DNA of 7,207 nucleotides from the NCBI GenBank assembly GCA_030430345.1, contig JAUIFT010000123.1, positions 1 through 7,207 on the forward strand. The letters run 5' to 3'. Made by a program: the position numbers and the translations under genes. Shown here piece by piece: positions 1 through 7,000 of this stretch. The notes beneath the pieces are model-generated. The model ran no database searches, was not told the DNA's origin, and saw only the letters and a list, made by a program, of their open reading frames with translations. This DNA comes from Calditrichia bacterium. GTDB taxonomy: Bacteria > Calditrichota > Calditrichia > RBG-13-44-9 > J042. How positions within the stretch are numbered: the stretch's first letter is position 1; every line of letters begins with the position of its first letter.

Positions 1-1308
1 TAAGGGGGCGCTTTCAGCTACGGTTGTGTTTTCCAGACCGGGTAAATCCGGCAAGCGATTGATGTGGTTTACAATCAGTGAAATTGTATCCTGATCAGTC
101 AGTCCGGTACCGGTTTGCTCGATGACCTGGAGAATGATGTTATTGTAGGCGCCGGATTGCTCGTATGTCGGCGTCCAGGAAAGGAAACCGCTGGCCTTGT
201 CAAAAGTTGCCCCTTCGGGAAGATTCAGTGCTTCGTAGGCAATAAAATCACCATCCGGTTCCTCGGCCTGCAGCTGCAGGGAAAAGGGCACATTCTCATC
301 GAGGCGTTGATCTTCGATGTCCGTAAGAATCGGCGCATTATTGTGGCGCATAATTAAGGTCGCTGCATTTGCCGCGAGGAAAACGTAAATATCCCGCTTG
401 TAAACCCCGTAACTAATATCCGCAGTGCTATAATAACTTTCCAGGAAAGGATTTGCCGGATCGGATACATTAACGATTTGCAGGCCAACATCACGATTTG
501 CCAGATAAACATAAGTACCAGTTTTATAAAGATTTGTAACAAAACCGACATTAGAGAAACGATCGAGGAGTTTTGGGGCGTCCGGCTGGCTGACATCAAG
601 AATTACCAGGCCGCCGGGGCCATCTGCCACGTAGGCAATATCGTCGATGATTTGAACCATCATTGTATTAAAAGCGGTGCGGAAGCGGGCGACCATCTTC
701 GGTGCGGTCGCTTCGGAAATATCATAAATCAGCAAGCCGCTTTTTTTAGCGGCGGCATAAAGGTAATTCCCGCTCTTGGCGATTTGCTGAATCCATTGTC
801 CCGGCGCCTCGGTATGAATTGTTGTCGGGTTATCCAGGTTGGCAATATCCATAATGGTAAAGCCCTTGTTGCCCAGGGCAACATATAGGCGAGTGTCTTC
901 CGCAATCGCCCAGAGAGCGTTTCCCGGTGTGGTAACAGTTGCCGCCTGACGAATTGAGGCGCGATCGCTGATGTCGAACACTTGAACGCCAGAAGCATGG
1001 TTGGACATGTAAGCGTAATTACCATCGATGTGAGTGTAATAAGACTCATCATCGCTTTGGAAATATGCAGTTTCGCGGGGATTTTTAATATCAGAGATGT
1101 CGACCACTTGTAAACCGGCCCAGAAATTGGTGATGAAGAGATAATCATCCACAATGTTAATCTGACGGACACCGTCCTTGTATTGAATTTTTCCTTGTGG
1201 AGGTGCCATGCTGGATATGAGTTCTGCAGCCGAACGTTGGGCAAAAAGGTTGAGAGTCGACGAAAGAAGTATCAGAATAGTGAAGAAAAGTGCTGTGAGA
1301 TGTTTCAT
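1..1308 (-). CDS. Secreted LVIVD-repeat beta-propeller protein with C-terminal Ig-like domains (3' end outside window)
   Basis: Reading the minus strand from the ATG at 1306-1308 gives 436 uninterrupted codons to base 1 with no stop, so the C-terminus lies beyond the window. The start is supported by GGGAG (1315-1319) six bases upstream and by a signal peptide (MKH, then a hydrophobic stretch to LFA, predicted cleavage after residue 23). Residues about 40-320 form a propeller: the strand motif G-[LVF]-x-[IV]-x-[DN]-[IV] recurs at residues 65, 107, 149, 191, 233 and 275, with a degenerate seventh near 316. Examples are GLQVVDISD and GLVILDVSQ, which is the LVIVD repeat family. Residues about 324-416 form a putative Ig/cadherin-like (He_PIG) domain with the typical LPEGATFD...GFLSWTP pattern. 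A second copy starts at about 417 (NRLPDL...VAESAPL, similar to NNAPIL...LDENVPF). LVIVD proteins are exported surface or periplasmic proteins of unknown exact role; binding or adhesion is inference. It is probably large, perhaps ending in a sorting domain. Confidence 0.9.
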   Translation of the reverse strand, partial: MKHLTALFFTILILLSSTLNLFAQRSAAELISSMAPPQGKIQYKDGVRQINIVDDYLFITNFWAGLQVVDISDIKNPRETAYFQSDDESYYTHIDGNYAYMSNHASGVQVFDISDRASIRQAATVTTPGNALWAIAEDTRLYVALGNKGFTIMDIANLDNPTTIHTEAPGQWIQQIAKSGNYLYAAAKKSGLLIYDISEATAPKMVARFRTAFNTMMVQIIDDIAYVADGPGGLVILDVSQPDAPKLLDRFSNVGFVTNLYKTGTYVYLANRDVGLQIVNVSDPANPFLESYYSTADISYGVYKRDIYVFLAANAATLIMRHNNAPILTDIEDQRLDENVPFSLQLQAEEPDGDFIAYEALNLPEGATFDKASGFLSWTPTYEQSGAYNNIILQVIEQTGTGLTDQDTISLIVNHINRLPDLPGLENTTVAESAPL

Positions 1309-1350
1309 CTCAATCTCCCGGTGTATTAGAATTCCTATGTAGTTCCCATG

Positions 1351-1379
1351 AATATAGTACATGTAACTCAGCAAATCAA
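1351..1379 (-). promoter_or_regulatory. Candidate sigma70-type promoter for the LVIVD-repeat gene
   Basis: On the minus strand, TTGATT (1374-1379) and TATATT (1351-1356) are separated by 17 bases. Transcription would start near 1344 and leave a leader of about 36 bases before the ATG at 1308, which contains the GGGAG ribosome site. The -35 matches the consensus at 4 of 6 positions and the -10 at 5 of 6. The region is AT-rich, so chance matches are likely. If the host belongs to the FCB group its main sigma factor may prefer a different motif. Confidence 0.4.
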
Positions 1380-1626
1380 GCTGACATATTGCCGTTTAGA
1401 AGCCTTTGAGTGGAATATTCAGCGTCTTAAATATCGGCAAAAAGTGCTAAATCTTTATGTGATTTTAATTATTGAATGTCCTGTAGTCTTTTTTCAGCAT
1501 GGCTCTCTAAACGACATTCCGGCTCCCCTGGCATCTAAATTTGTTCAAAAAGGTATCAATTATGCTGTTTTAGCTCCGCTGCCTTTTCTGACAATCCTAA
1601 AAGTAATAAAAAAATTGGAAAACCAC

Positions 1627-1655
1627 TTGAGTAATTCCGCATAATATGGTAATAT
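1627..1655 (+). promoter_or_regulatory. Candidate promoter for the HAD phosphatase / DUF1684 unit
   Basis: TTGAGT (1627-1632) and TAATAT (1650-1655) are separated by 17 bases, placing a start near 1662 and a leader of about 52 bases before the ATG at 1714. Each hexamer matches the sigma70 consensus at only 4 of 6 positions and other AT-rich hexamers lie nearby. The exact boxes are uncertain, although a promoter somewhere in this gap is expected from the divergent gene layout. Confidence 0.3.
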
Positions 1656-1713
1656 TTTTAAATTGAATAAATTCCATAATTAATCTTTAGTCCGAACGGC
1701 TTCCGAAAAAGAT

Positions 1714-2523
1714 ATGAGTAAAAATCCGCAATCAAGAGCTGGAAAATCTGTCGAAATACGGGGTTTTTTGATTGATATTGACGGGGTGCTTTATATCGAA
1801 AAGCAAGTGGTCCGGGGCGCTGTAGAAGCGATCGAGTACCTGCAAAAAAAGGAAGTTCCTTTTTTGCTGGTAACAAATACGACCCGCCGCAGCCGCTTTT
1901 CATTGCTGAATAACCTGAAGCGAATGGGGTACAAGATAGAGCGGGATCAATTATTCACTGCCCCTTATGCCGCCGCCTGCTGGTTGAAGGAAAAAAATAT
2001 CAATTCTATAAATCTGTTTATGCGCGGCGACACCTATCGGGAGTTTAGTGACTTCCGCATCACAACAAATAAACCGGAATACATGGTAATCGGGGATATC
2101 GGCGAAGATCTCACGTATAATAACCTGAACCAGGTCTTCCGGCAGGTGATGAACGGCGCCAAAATGCTCGCGTTGCAGAAGAATCGTTTCTGGAAACGCA
2201 ATACCGGTCTTTCCCTGGATGCCGGGGCAATTGTTGCCGCCCTGGAATATGCCACCGAAAAGGAAGCGACAATCATCGGGAAACCGAGCAGAGAGTTTTT
2301 CGAGCAGGCTTTAAAGCAGCTCGATTTACCGGCGGAGAATGTGGCCATTATTGGCGATGATATGGAAAGTGACATTGCTGGCGGCGCGGCTGCCGGCATG
2401 TATACCATCGCCGTGGAAACCGGGAAGTTCCCGGAAATGCGGCCGCGCCGGAACAGCAAATTGCCGCACCACATCATGCCCTCGATTGCCGCGCTTCCTG
2501 ACTGGCTGGAGAGTATTTCCTGA
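1714..2523 (+). CDS. HAD superfamily subclass IIA phosphatase, LHPP/HDHD2-like (TIGR01458 type)
   Basis: A 269-residue cytosolic hydrolase, the usual length for this family. HAD motif I is DIDGVLY, with the nucleophile Asp21 and acid/base Asp23. Motif II is LLVTNTT (Thr54). Motif III is Lys190 in IIGKPSREFF. Motif IV is GDDMESD (215-220), the Mg2+ site. The type II cap lies between motifs II and III. The stretch from YMVIGDIGEDLTYNN through GLSLDAGAIVAALEYA closely resembles human LHPP/HDHD2, so a phosphomonoesterase (or phosphoramide/pyrophosphate hydrolase) is likely, rather than NagD or PGP. The physiological substrate cannot be read from sequence. An in-frame stop at 1681-1683 and no other start between fix ATG 1714; no clear Shine-Dalgarno precedes it (only CGAAAAAGAT). 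The stop lies 27 bases before the DUF1684 gene, so the two are probably co-transcribed. Confidence 0.9.
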   Translation: MSKNPQSRAGKSVEIRGFLIDIDGVLYIEKQVVRGAVEAIEYLQKKEVPFLLVTNTTRRSRFSLLNNLKRMGYKIERDQLFTAPYAAACWLKEKNINSINLFMRGDTYREFSDFRITTNKPEYMVIGDIGEDLTYNNLNQVFRQVMNGAKMLALQKNRFWKRNTGLSLDAGAIVAALEYATEKEATIIGKPSREFFEQALKQLDLPAENVAIIGDDMESDIAGGAAAGMYTIAVETGKFPEMRPRRNSKLPHHIMPSIAALPDWLESIS

Positions 2524-2550
2524 GCAACTAATTATTTCTCTTAAACCAAT

Positions 2551-3174
2551 ATGAAAATTATCCACCACATCATTCTGCTGTTGACAATTGCAGCGCTGAG
2601 CAGTTGTGACACGCGCTCTCCGGTTGAAATTTCCCTGACTCATCAGATCGAAACCGCCCGGCAGCAAAAGGACCTGGCATTCAAAACAGATCCTGCCTCG
2701 CCGCTAAAACCGGGAGAACGCGATGCTTTTCAGGGATTGAATTATTACCCGGTAAATCTCGACTTTCGCTTTGAGGGGCCGATCATTCCATACGACACGC
2801 TAATTGCAGATACTATCCTGGGCACCCGGGGAGATAAACGCCCCGCGATAAAATACGGCTACTTCGAGTTTGAGCATGAGGGAAGCAAGCATCAGTTACA
2901 AGTGTATCGTATGCTGCGGAACGGATTGGGAAGCAAAGATTATTTTTTCCTGGGGTTTACCGATGCGACGACCGGGGAAGGAACCTATGGGGGAGGGCGG
3001 TATATCGATCTGCCGGAGAATACTGTGGAAAATAACTACATCATCGACTTTAACAACGCTTACAATCCTTACTGTGTTTACAATCCTACCTATTCCTGCG
3101 CAATACCCTCCCGGGAGAATCGCCTCCGTTTTGCAGTCACCGCCGGAGAAAAGGATTACAAACCTACCCATTAA
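2551..3174 (+). CDS. DUF1684 family lipoprotein
   Basis: A 207-residue protein with a lipoprotein signal: MKIIHH, a hydrophobic segment (IILLLTIAA) and lipobox LSSC, with lipidated Cys19. The mature part matches DUF1684 (PF07920): FQGLNYYPVNLDFRFEGP (60-77), then TYGGGRYIDLP (145-155), then the family's most conserved block from DFNNAYNPYC (166-175) through Cys183 to ENRL (189-192) and AGE (198-200). The usual CPLPP of that block reads CAIPS here. The biochemical function of DUF1684 is unknown; Cys175/Cys183 and the Asn/Asp/Glu-rich block could form a ligand or metal site, which is inference. Asp20 follows the lipidated Cys; in enterobacteria Asp at this position retains lipoproteins in the inner membrane, but that rule is not reliable in the FCB group. 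No Shine-Dalgarno is visible. It lies 27 bases after the HAD gene and is followed by a strong hairpin, making it the last gene of the unit. Confidence 0.9.
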   Translation: MKIIHHIILLLTIAALSSCDTRSPVEISLTHQIETARQQKDLAFKTDPASPLKPGERDAFQGLNYYPVNLDFRFEGPIIPYDTLIADTILGTRGDKRPAIKYGYFEFEHEGSKHQLQVYRMLRNGLGSKDYFFLGFTDATTGEGTYGGGRYIDLPENTVENNYIIDFNNAYNPYCVYNPTYSCAIPSRENRLRFAVTAGEKDYKPTH

Positions 3175-3412
3175 TTTTCTATTGAAATTATGGAAAAAAT
3201 AAAAGGCAGATTCACCGGCCAGAGAATCTGCCTTTCCTTGATGGAGGTACGCATATTTGCGCTATTATTCTTAACTACAAGTTAAATGCCAATTTTTACA
3301 AATTTCTGTATTCTATTGTTTAACAACGGTTTATCGTTTTTCAATTGTTTGCCCGGACGCTTAAAACTGTCGTAATTTTCGTCAGGTAGTATAAAAAATG
3401 AGACACTAATCA
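3175..3412. other. Convergent intergenic region between DUF1684 gene and comEC
   Basis: These 238 AT-rich bases hold the shared hairpin terminator near the left end. The remainder (about 3241-3412) shows no convincing gene, repeat or structured RNA. A 29-codon frame from 3286 has no ribosome site and looks accidental. Confidence 0.6.
3202..3235. terminator. Bidirectional intrinsic terminator between DUF1684 gene and comEC
   Basis: A perfect 12-bp stem is formed by AAAGGCAGATTC (3202-3213) and its complement (3224-3235) around a 10-base loop. On the minus strand the hairpin is followed by TTTTATTTTTT (bases 3201 down to 3191), a strong termination signal for comEC, whose stop is 178 bases upstream. 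On the plus strand the T-run is short (TTT, then CC), but the stem lies 27 bases after the DUF1684 stop and should also work there. The convergent genes therefore appear to share one terminator. Confidence 0.85.
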
Positions 3413-5830
3413 TCACCAATTGATGATGCGCCAATTTCCCCGATAAAGCCGCAACCAGATAGCGCCCTCTTGGTCGGTGCGTAAAACCCGGGCATCGTAG
3501 CCACGCAGTTTTCGCAGAACGGAACGGTCCGGGTGCCCATAGCGATTATGTCGTCCTACCGATATCAGCGCGAATTCCGGGGCGACGGCTGCCAGGAAAT
3601 CTTCCCCGGTAGATGTCTCACTGCCATGATGGCCCACTTTTAAAATATCACTTTTTAATAAGGCATCCCAGCGGAGCAGGTGGTTCTCCGCATCTGCTTC
3701 CGCATCCCCGGTAAATAACAGAGAATGCGCCCGATACCGGAGGAGGAAGGTCAGGGAATTGTTGTTGATGCTATGACCGTCGGTCTCCGTGATCCTGGAC
3801 TGCAGGGGAAAAGGACCGAGGGTGTAAATCCGGGTAACATCATCGATGGTGAGAATCTCTCCGGCGGCAAGGAAGCGGCGGGGAATGCCTGATGCATCCA
3901 GCATGGCGCAAAGGCTATCCTGCCAGTAATAATCCGTACCATGTAATGGCGGGAGATAGACACTATCGATTTCGGCATAATTGGTTAAGCGAAATAGCCC
4001 GCCGATATGATCAAGATGGGGATGGCTGAGGAAGAGGTGATCAATTTTTTTTAGGCTGAGATGCTGCAGCAGGGGAATGATCGCCCGGTCCGCGCTGCTG
4101 AAATCCTTTCCGGCCGGTCCGGTATCGATTAAAATCGTTTTACCGGCGGGGGTGGTGAGCAGCATCGCGTCTCCCTGACCGACATCAATCGCGATCAAAT
4201 CCAATGCTTTCACTGCCATGGTCTTCTGAATTATCATAAATGCGAGCAGCAGCAGGAAGCCTGTCGTGTAAAGAAAGCGTAAACGAATGTTGCGGATATA
4301 GAACAGCGCAAGAATGAAAAATAAGTATGCAAACATTCCCGGGATGCTGATACCGGGTATATAAAAATAAGCCCCGGGAATTGCGGCAGCAAAATGCACC
4401 ACTGTTTCCAGGGTGTTGATAAACAGCGTCAGAAGATCTCCAATAAGCATCGCGAATGTTTCGCTAAAAGATGACACCGCCAAAAAGAGAAATCCTCCCG
4501 CTGTTAATAATCCGACCCAGGGAATTACCAGCAGATTGAGAAAGAAGGCGATAGGGGAAAAAATGTTGAAATAATAAAGCACTAATGGGGCTGTGCCTAT
4601 TTGTGCAGACAGAGAAACGAGGAATGGGGTAATCAGCCATTTGTTTAGCCGATGGTGATGCTTCTCCCGAAAAAAACGATTTAGAAAAGCAGCCCCCAGT
4701 GGGGAGAGCTGGTTATAGAAATAGAGGATCGACAGCACCGCGGCAAAGGAGAACTGAAAACCAATCTGGAAAAGCTGGGATGGCTGATAAAGCAGGATGA
4801 TGAATCCGGCCGCAAAGAGATAGTTGTAGCCGGCCTGCTGCCGTTCCAGATTGATGGCAATCAGGAAAAACGCGGCCATAATGGTTGCCCGCACTACCGG
4901 TGGATGGCTGCCGGTAAGGGCCATATAAAAAATCAGGAAAATGATCGTAATAAGATTGCGCTTTTTAAAAAAGGAAAGGAGCGTATGGCAAATGAAGGCG
5001 ATAAATCCGACATGTAATCCGCTGATCGCCAGGGCGTGAATAACGCCGGCTTTTTGAAAATTGTCGATGGTTGTCTGCGAGAGATCGTCGCGGACGCCCA
5101 GTAGCAGCGCCTCCATAAAACTACTGGCATCCGGGGGAAGATATCGCCCGATGGTGGCCAGCAGGTGCCTGCGCAGCGGGAAAAACAGCGCCGCTTCCGG
5201 GGAAAAATTCTCCTTTTCGGGAAGGAGGTGAATGTCAGATTCTGTCCGGATAAAGGCGCGGGCAGTAATGCCCTGCCGGTTTAGAAATTTGCCATAATCG
5301 AATTGCCCGGGATTGCGCGGCGTTGCTAATTTTTCCAGGGTTGTATTCCGGCAAATAAGTATTGCCCCTGGCTGTAGAGGCTGCGAAAATTCCTCCGGCA
5401 AATACAGTAAAATTTTACCGGATGCCGGCAGCACCTGTCCCCGGCATGCCAGCGAATCCAACAGAACTATTGCCCGGTAGTGGCGGCCCTTCCGAACCGA
5501 GTGCACTTCTCCGCGCAGCTGATCTAATGTCAATGGGAGGTGTGCGAGGTGTTCTTTCCCGAGGTGATCATCTTGCCAAAGGGAAGCGCGAATGCTTCCG
5601 AGTGAAACCGTGCAGACCAGCAGAATAAGAATGAAGAGCTGTCTGCTGAACTGACTATTATTGCGCCGGGCCGAAAGGAGTATTAAAAAAGCGGCAATCG
5701 CGCCAATTACCAGCGCTATTGTATTTGTTTGCCAATATTCCGCGAGAAGAATGCCAGCACTAAATGCCGCACTTACCGGCAGCATCGGCATCAAATTGAA
5801 TATGTTTGATTTCATTGTGCGATCATGCAT
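3413..5830 (-). CDS. comEC: ComEC/Rec2 family DNA internalization channel protein
   Basis: This 805-residue inner-membrane protein carries single-stranded DNA into the cytoplasm during natural transformation. It has all three parts of a full-length ComEC. First come N-terminal membrane segments (about 12-82) followed by a soluble OB-like DUF4131 region (about 100-200). Next is the polytopic Competence domain (about 220-535), with the hallmark ALAISGLHVGF at 266-276 and LTGSHPPVVRA at 305-315. Last is a C-terminal metallo-beta-lactamase-type domain (about 540-800) with DVGQGDA (549-555), HPHLDH (603-608), GDA (708-710), HHGS (734-737) and GHP (765-767). The metal ligands appear intact, so nuclease activity on the non-transported strand is plausible. 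ATG 5830 has GGA eight bases upstream; Met6 (5815) is an alternative start without one. No other competence gene is visible nearby, which is common because comEC is often solitary. It is transcribed alone and ends at the hairpin at 3202-3235. Confidence 0.96.
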   Translation of the reverse strand: MHDRTMKSNIFNLMPMLPVSAAFSAGILLAEYWQTNTIALVIGAIAAFLILLSARRNNSQFSRQLFILILLVCTVSLGSIRASLWQDDHLGKEHLAHLPLTLDQLRGEVHSVRKGRHYRAIVLLDSLACRGQVLPASGKILLYLPEEFSQPLQPGAILICRNTTLEKLATPRNPGQFDYGKFLNRQGITARAFIRTESDIHLLPEKENFSPEAALFFPLRRHLLATIGRYLPPDASSFMEALLLGVRDDLSQTTIDNFQKAGVIHALAISGLHVGFIAFICHTLLSFFKKRNLITIIFLIFYMALTGSHPPVVRATIMAAFFLIAINLERQQAGYNYLFAAGFIILLYQPSQLFQIGFQFSFAAVLSILYFYNQLSPLGAAFLNRFFREKHHHRLNKWLITPFLVSLSAQIGTAPLVLYYFNIFSPIAFFLNLLVIPWVGLLTAGGFLFLAVSSFSETFAMLIGDLLTLFINTLETVVHFAAAIPGAYFYIPGISIPGMFAYLFFILALFYIRNIRLRFLYTTGFLLLLAFMIIQKTMAVKALDLIAIDVGQGDAMLLTTPAGKTILIDTGPAGKDFSSADRAIIPLLQHLSLKKIDHLFLSHPHLDHIGGLFRLTNYAEIDSVYLPPLHGTDYYWQDSLCAMLDASGIPRRFLAAGEILTIDDVTRIYTLGPFPLQSRITETDGHSINNNSLTFLLRYRAHSLLFTGDAEADAENHLLRWDALLKSDILKVGHHGSETSTGEDFLAAVAPEFALISVGRHNRYGHPDRSVLRKLRGYDARVLRTDQEGAIWLRLYRGNWRIINW

Positions 5831-5881
5831 ATATCATTTCCGGATAAATGTCAGTGCTTTTTTCGCTCGTCATGTCCGGGC

Positions 5882-5953
5882 ATGAAAAACTGCCCCTGTA
5901 TTTCAATTACCGGGCAGAAAGGATTTTTAGAATTTTTCAACAAGCGCGATTGA
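5882..5953 (+). CDS. Possible 23-codon leader peptide upstream of the P1 peptidase gene
   Basis: ATG 5882 opens a 23-codon frame (MKNCPC...NKRD) ending at TGA 5951-5953, 13 bases before the plus-strand terminator hairpin at 5967-5990 and 70 bases before the peptidase start. Its placement directly ahead of a terminator is that of an attenuation leader. No run of codons for one amino acid is present that would name an effector, and the ribosome site is poor (preceding bases GTCCGGGC). It may simply be a chance frame and is recorded because of its position. Confidence 0.2.
   Translation: MKNCPCISITGQKGFLEFFNKRD
5885..5917 (-). terminator. Terminator-like hairpin in the comEC leader (possible attenuator)
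   Basis: On the minus strand, CTGCCC (5917-5912) pairs with GGGCAG (5895-5890) around a 16-base loop, directly followed by five T (5889-5885). This is a short but properly ordered intrinsic terminator, 55 bases before the comEC ATG. If the comEC promoter lies upstream of it the element would limit read-through; otherwise it would only insulate comEC from upstream transcription. The stem is only 6 bp and the loop is long, so strength is doubtful. Confidence 0.4.
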
Positions 5954-5966
5954 AGGATTTCCTTTT

Positions 5967-5990
5967 CGCTGGAAAGCAGCGTTTTTTTTT
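5967..5990 (+). terminator. Intrinsic terminator / attenuator just upstream of the P1 peptidase gene
   Basis: CGCTG (5967-5971), loop GAAAG and CAGCG (5977-5981) form a compact 5-bp GC-rich stem followed at once by nine T (5982-5990). This is a textbook intrinsic terminator on the plus strand. It stands only 33 bases before the peptidase ATG at 6024, leaving almost no room for a separate promoter. The gene is therefore either transcribed through this element (attenuation) or served by a promoter overlapping the T-run. Confidence 0.6.
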
Positions 5991-6023
5991 CCGACATTTC
6001 CGAAAAATTGAATGGATATAGAG

Positions 6024-6962
6024 ATGAAAAACATTGCTGAAATTGCAGGCATTGAAGTTGGTCATGCCCATGATATTAACGAAGGCACCGGCTGCACGAT
6101 GATCCTCTGCCGGGAAGGCGCGATTGCCGGTGTCGATATCCGCGGTTCCGCCCCCGGCACCCGGGAAGTGGCGCTGCTCAATCCCACTTTTATGATCCGG
6201 AAAATCCACGGCATTATGCTGACCGGCGGTAGCGCCTTCGGGCTGCGCGCCGTCGATGGGGCGATGCAATACTGCGCGGAAAATGGGATTGGTTTTCAGG
6301 CGGAGAATCATATTATTCCGATTATCCCCGCTGCGGTTATTTACGATCTTTACGGGGAACGGAACACCGCACTGCCCGATGTCAATATGGGTTACCTGGC
6401 CTGCAAAAATGCCGGGAAAGAGTTTACGGAAGGATTGGTTGGGGCAGGCTGCGGCGCGCGGGTGGGGAAAATTCTCGGTCTGGAGAATAGCATGCGCGGC
6501 GGACTGGCCAGCACTGCCCGGCAATTACCGGATGGCACTGCTGTGGCCGTGTTGGTGGTCGTTAATGCATTAGGAGATGTGGTCGATCCGGGAATTGGAG
6601 AGATTATTGCCGGGGCCCGGCATCCGGGAAATGGCGCTTTTGCCGATAGCTATCGCGCTATGATGACCGATAATCCCTTCAGCAGCGTTTCCTACGATGG
6701 AGGAAATACTACCCTGGCGGTGGTCGCTACCAATGCCGCATTTAGCAAAGAGGAAGTAAATAAAATTGCCCAGATGGCGCAAAATGGCATCGCCCGCGCG
6801 ACCCGTCCGGCCCATACGATGTATGATGGCGATGCGGTTTTTGCCCTGAGTACTGCCGCCCGGCAAACGGCGGATATCAATGTTGTCGGGGAAACGGCAG
6901 CCCAACTGGTCAGCGAAGCAATTGTCCGCGCGGTAAGTTTAACCAATGAAGGAAAAAAATAG
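6024..6962 (+). CDS. P1 family peptidase / N-terminal nucleophile hydrolase (S58, DmpA/NylC-like)
   Basis: A 312-residue member of the DmpA/NylC fold family, whose precursors cut themselves to expose an N-terminal Ser or Thr nucleophile. Visible family marks are IAGIEVGHA near the start, GCTMILC...AGVDIRG, APGTRE, the glycine-rich LTGGSAFGL (66-74) and the ARVGKILG segment (Lys149). Further marks are Asn181 in LVVVNALGD, the cleavage motif GGN|TTLAVVATNA (Asn228/Thr229) and HTMYDGD (Asp268 and Asp270). By analogy with nylon-oligomer hydrolase NylC, cleavage would give an alpha chain of about 228 residues and a beta chain of about 84 beginning with catalytic Thr229, helped by the two Asp. Natural substrates (D-amino-acid or beta-peptides, amide oligomers) cannot be inferred. 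No signal peptide is seen, so it is probably cytoplasmic. ATG 6024 is preferred because GGA lies seven bases upstream and families start just before this motif; ATG 6012 would add four residues. It is monocistronic, with a terminator-like element upstream. Confidence 0.9.
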   Translation: MKNIAEIAGIEVGHAHDINEGTGCTMILCREGAIAGVDIRGSAPGTREVALLNPTFMIRKIHGIMLTGGSAFGLRAVDGAMQYCAENGIGFQAENHIIPIIPAAVIYDLYGERNTALPDVNMGYLACKNAGKEFTEGLVGAGCGARVGKILGLENSMRGGLASTARQLPDGTAVAVLVVVNALGDVVDPGIGEIIAGARHPGNGAFADSYRAMMTDNPFSSVSYDGGNTTLAVVATNAAFSKEEVNKIAQMAQNGIARATRPAHTMYDGDAVFALSTAARQTADINVVGETAAQLVSEAIVRAVSLTNEGKK

Positions 6963-6989
6963 GCAGATCTAAGAATAAGTATTTGCCTA
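6953..6989 (-). terminator. Candidate terminator for the downstream minus-strand membrane-protein gene
   Basis: On the minus strand TAGGCA (6989-6984) pairs with TGCCTA (6965-6960) around an 18-base loop, followed directly by seven T (6959-6953). It is positioned 37 bases after the stop of the gene at 7026, so it is a reasonable intrinsic terminator. It overlaps the final codons and the stop of the convergent peptidase gene. The stem is short and can compete with the 16-bp palindrome next to it. Confidence 0.4.
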
Positions 6990-7000
6990 AGATCTTAGGC
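6985..7000. repeat. Perfect 16-bp palindrome
   Basis: GCCTAAGATCTTAGGC is its own reverse complement. As RNA on either strand it could form a 6-bp stem with a GATC loop, but no T-run follows on the plus strand. It lies between the convergent peptidase and membrane-protein genes and may act as an extra transcript-end structure. Confidence 0.7.

Larger units (their letters stand above)
1309..1713. other. AT-rich divergent intergenic region
   Basis: About 405 bases separate the LVIVD-repeat gene (minus) from the HAD phosphatase gene (plus). The region is visibly richer in A and T than the flanking genes. It contains a candidate promoter toward each side and an open frame at 1348-1644 (98 codons, plus strand). 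I do not call that frame a gene: no ribosome site precedes its ATG, the product resembles nothing I recognise, and its composition is that of the surrounding non-coding DNA. I see no tRNA, no hairpin-plus-T-run terminator and no long repeat. Confidence 0.6.

Noticed and set aside
115..888. Plus-strand open frames at 115-357 and 478-888 and minus-strand out-of-frame stretches at 354-599 and 729-1244
   Set aside because: They lie over a continuous 436-codon minus-strand frame with signal peptide, ribosome site and recognisable LVIVD and Ig-like domains; the others show no family resemblance.
3286..3375. 29-codon plus-strand frame in the gap between the DUF1684 gene and comEC
   Set aside because: No ribosome site, low-complexity AT-rich composition, and located beyond a strong terminator with no promoter I can point to.
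5362..5885. Plus-strand frames at 5362-5628 and 5661-5885 antisense to comEC
   Set aside because: They are antisense shadows of the N-terminal part of comEC, which has full domain support; the predicted peptides are not recognisable.
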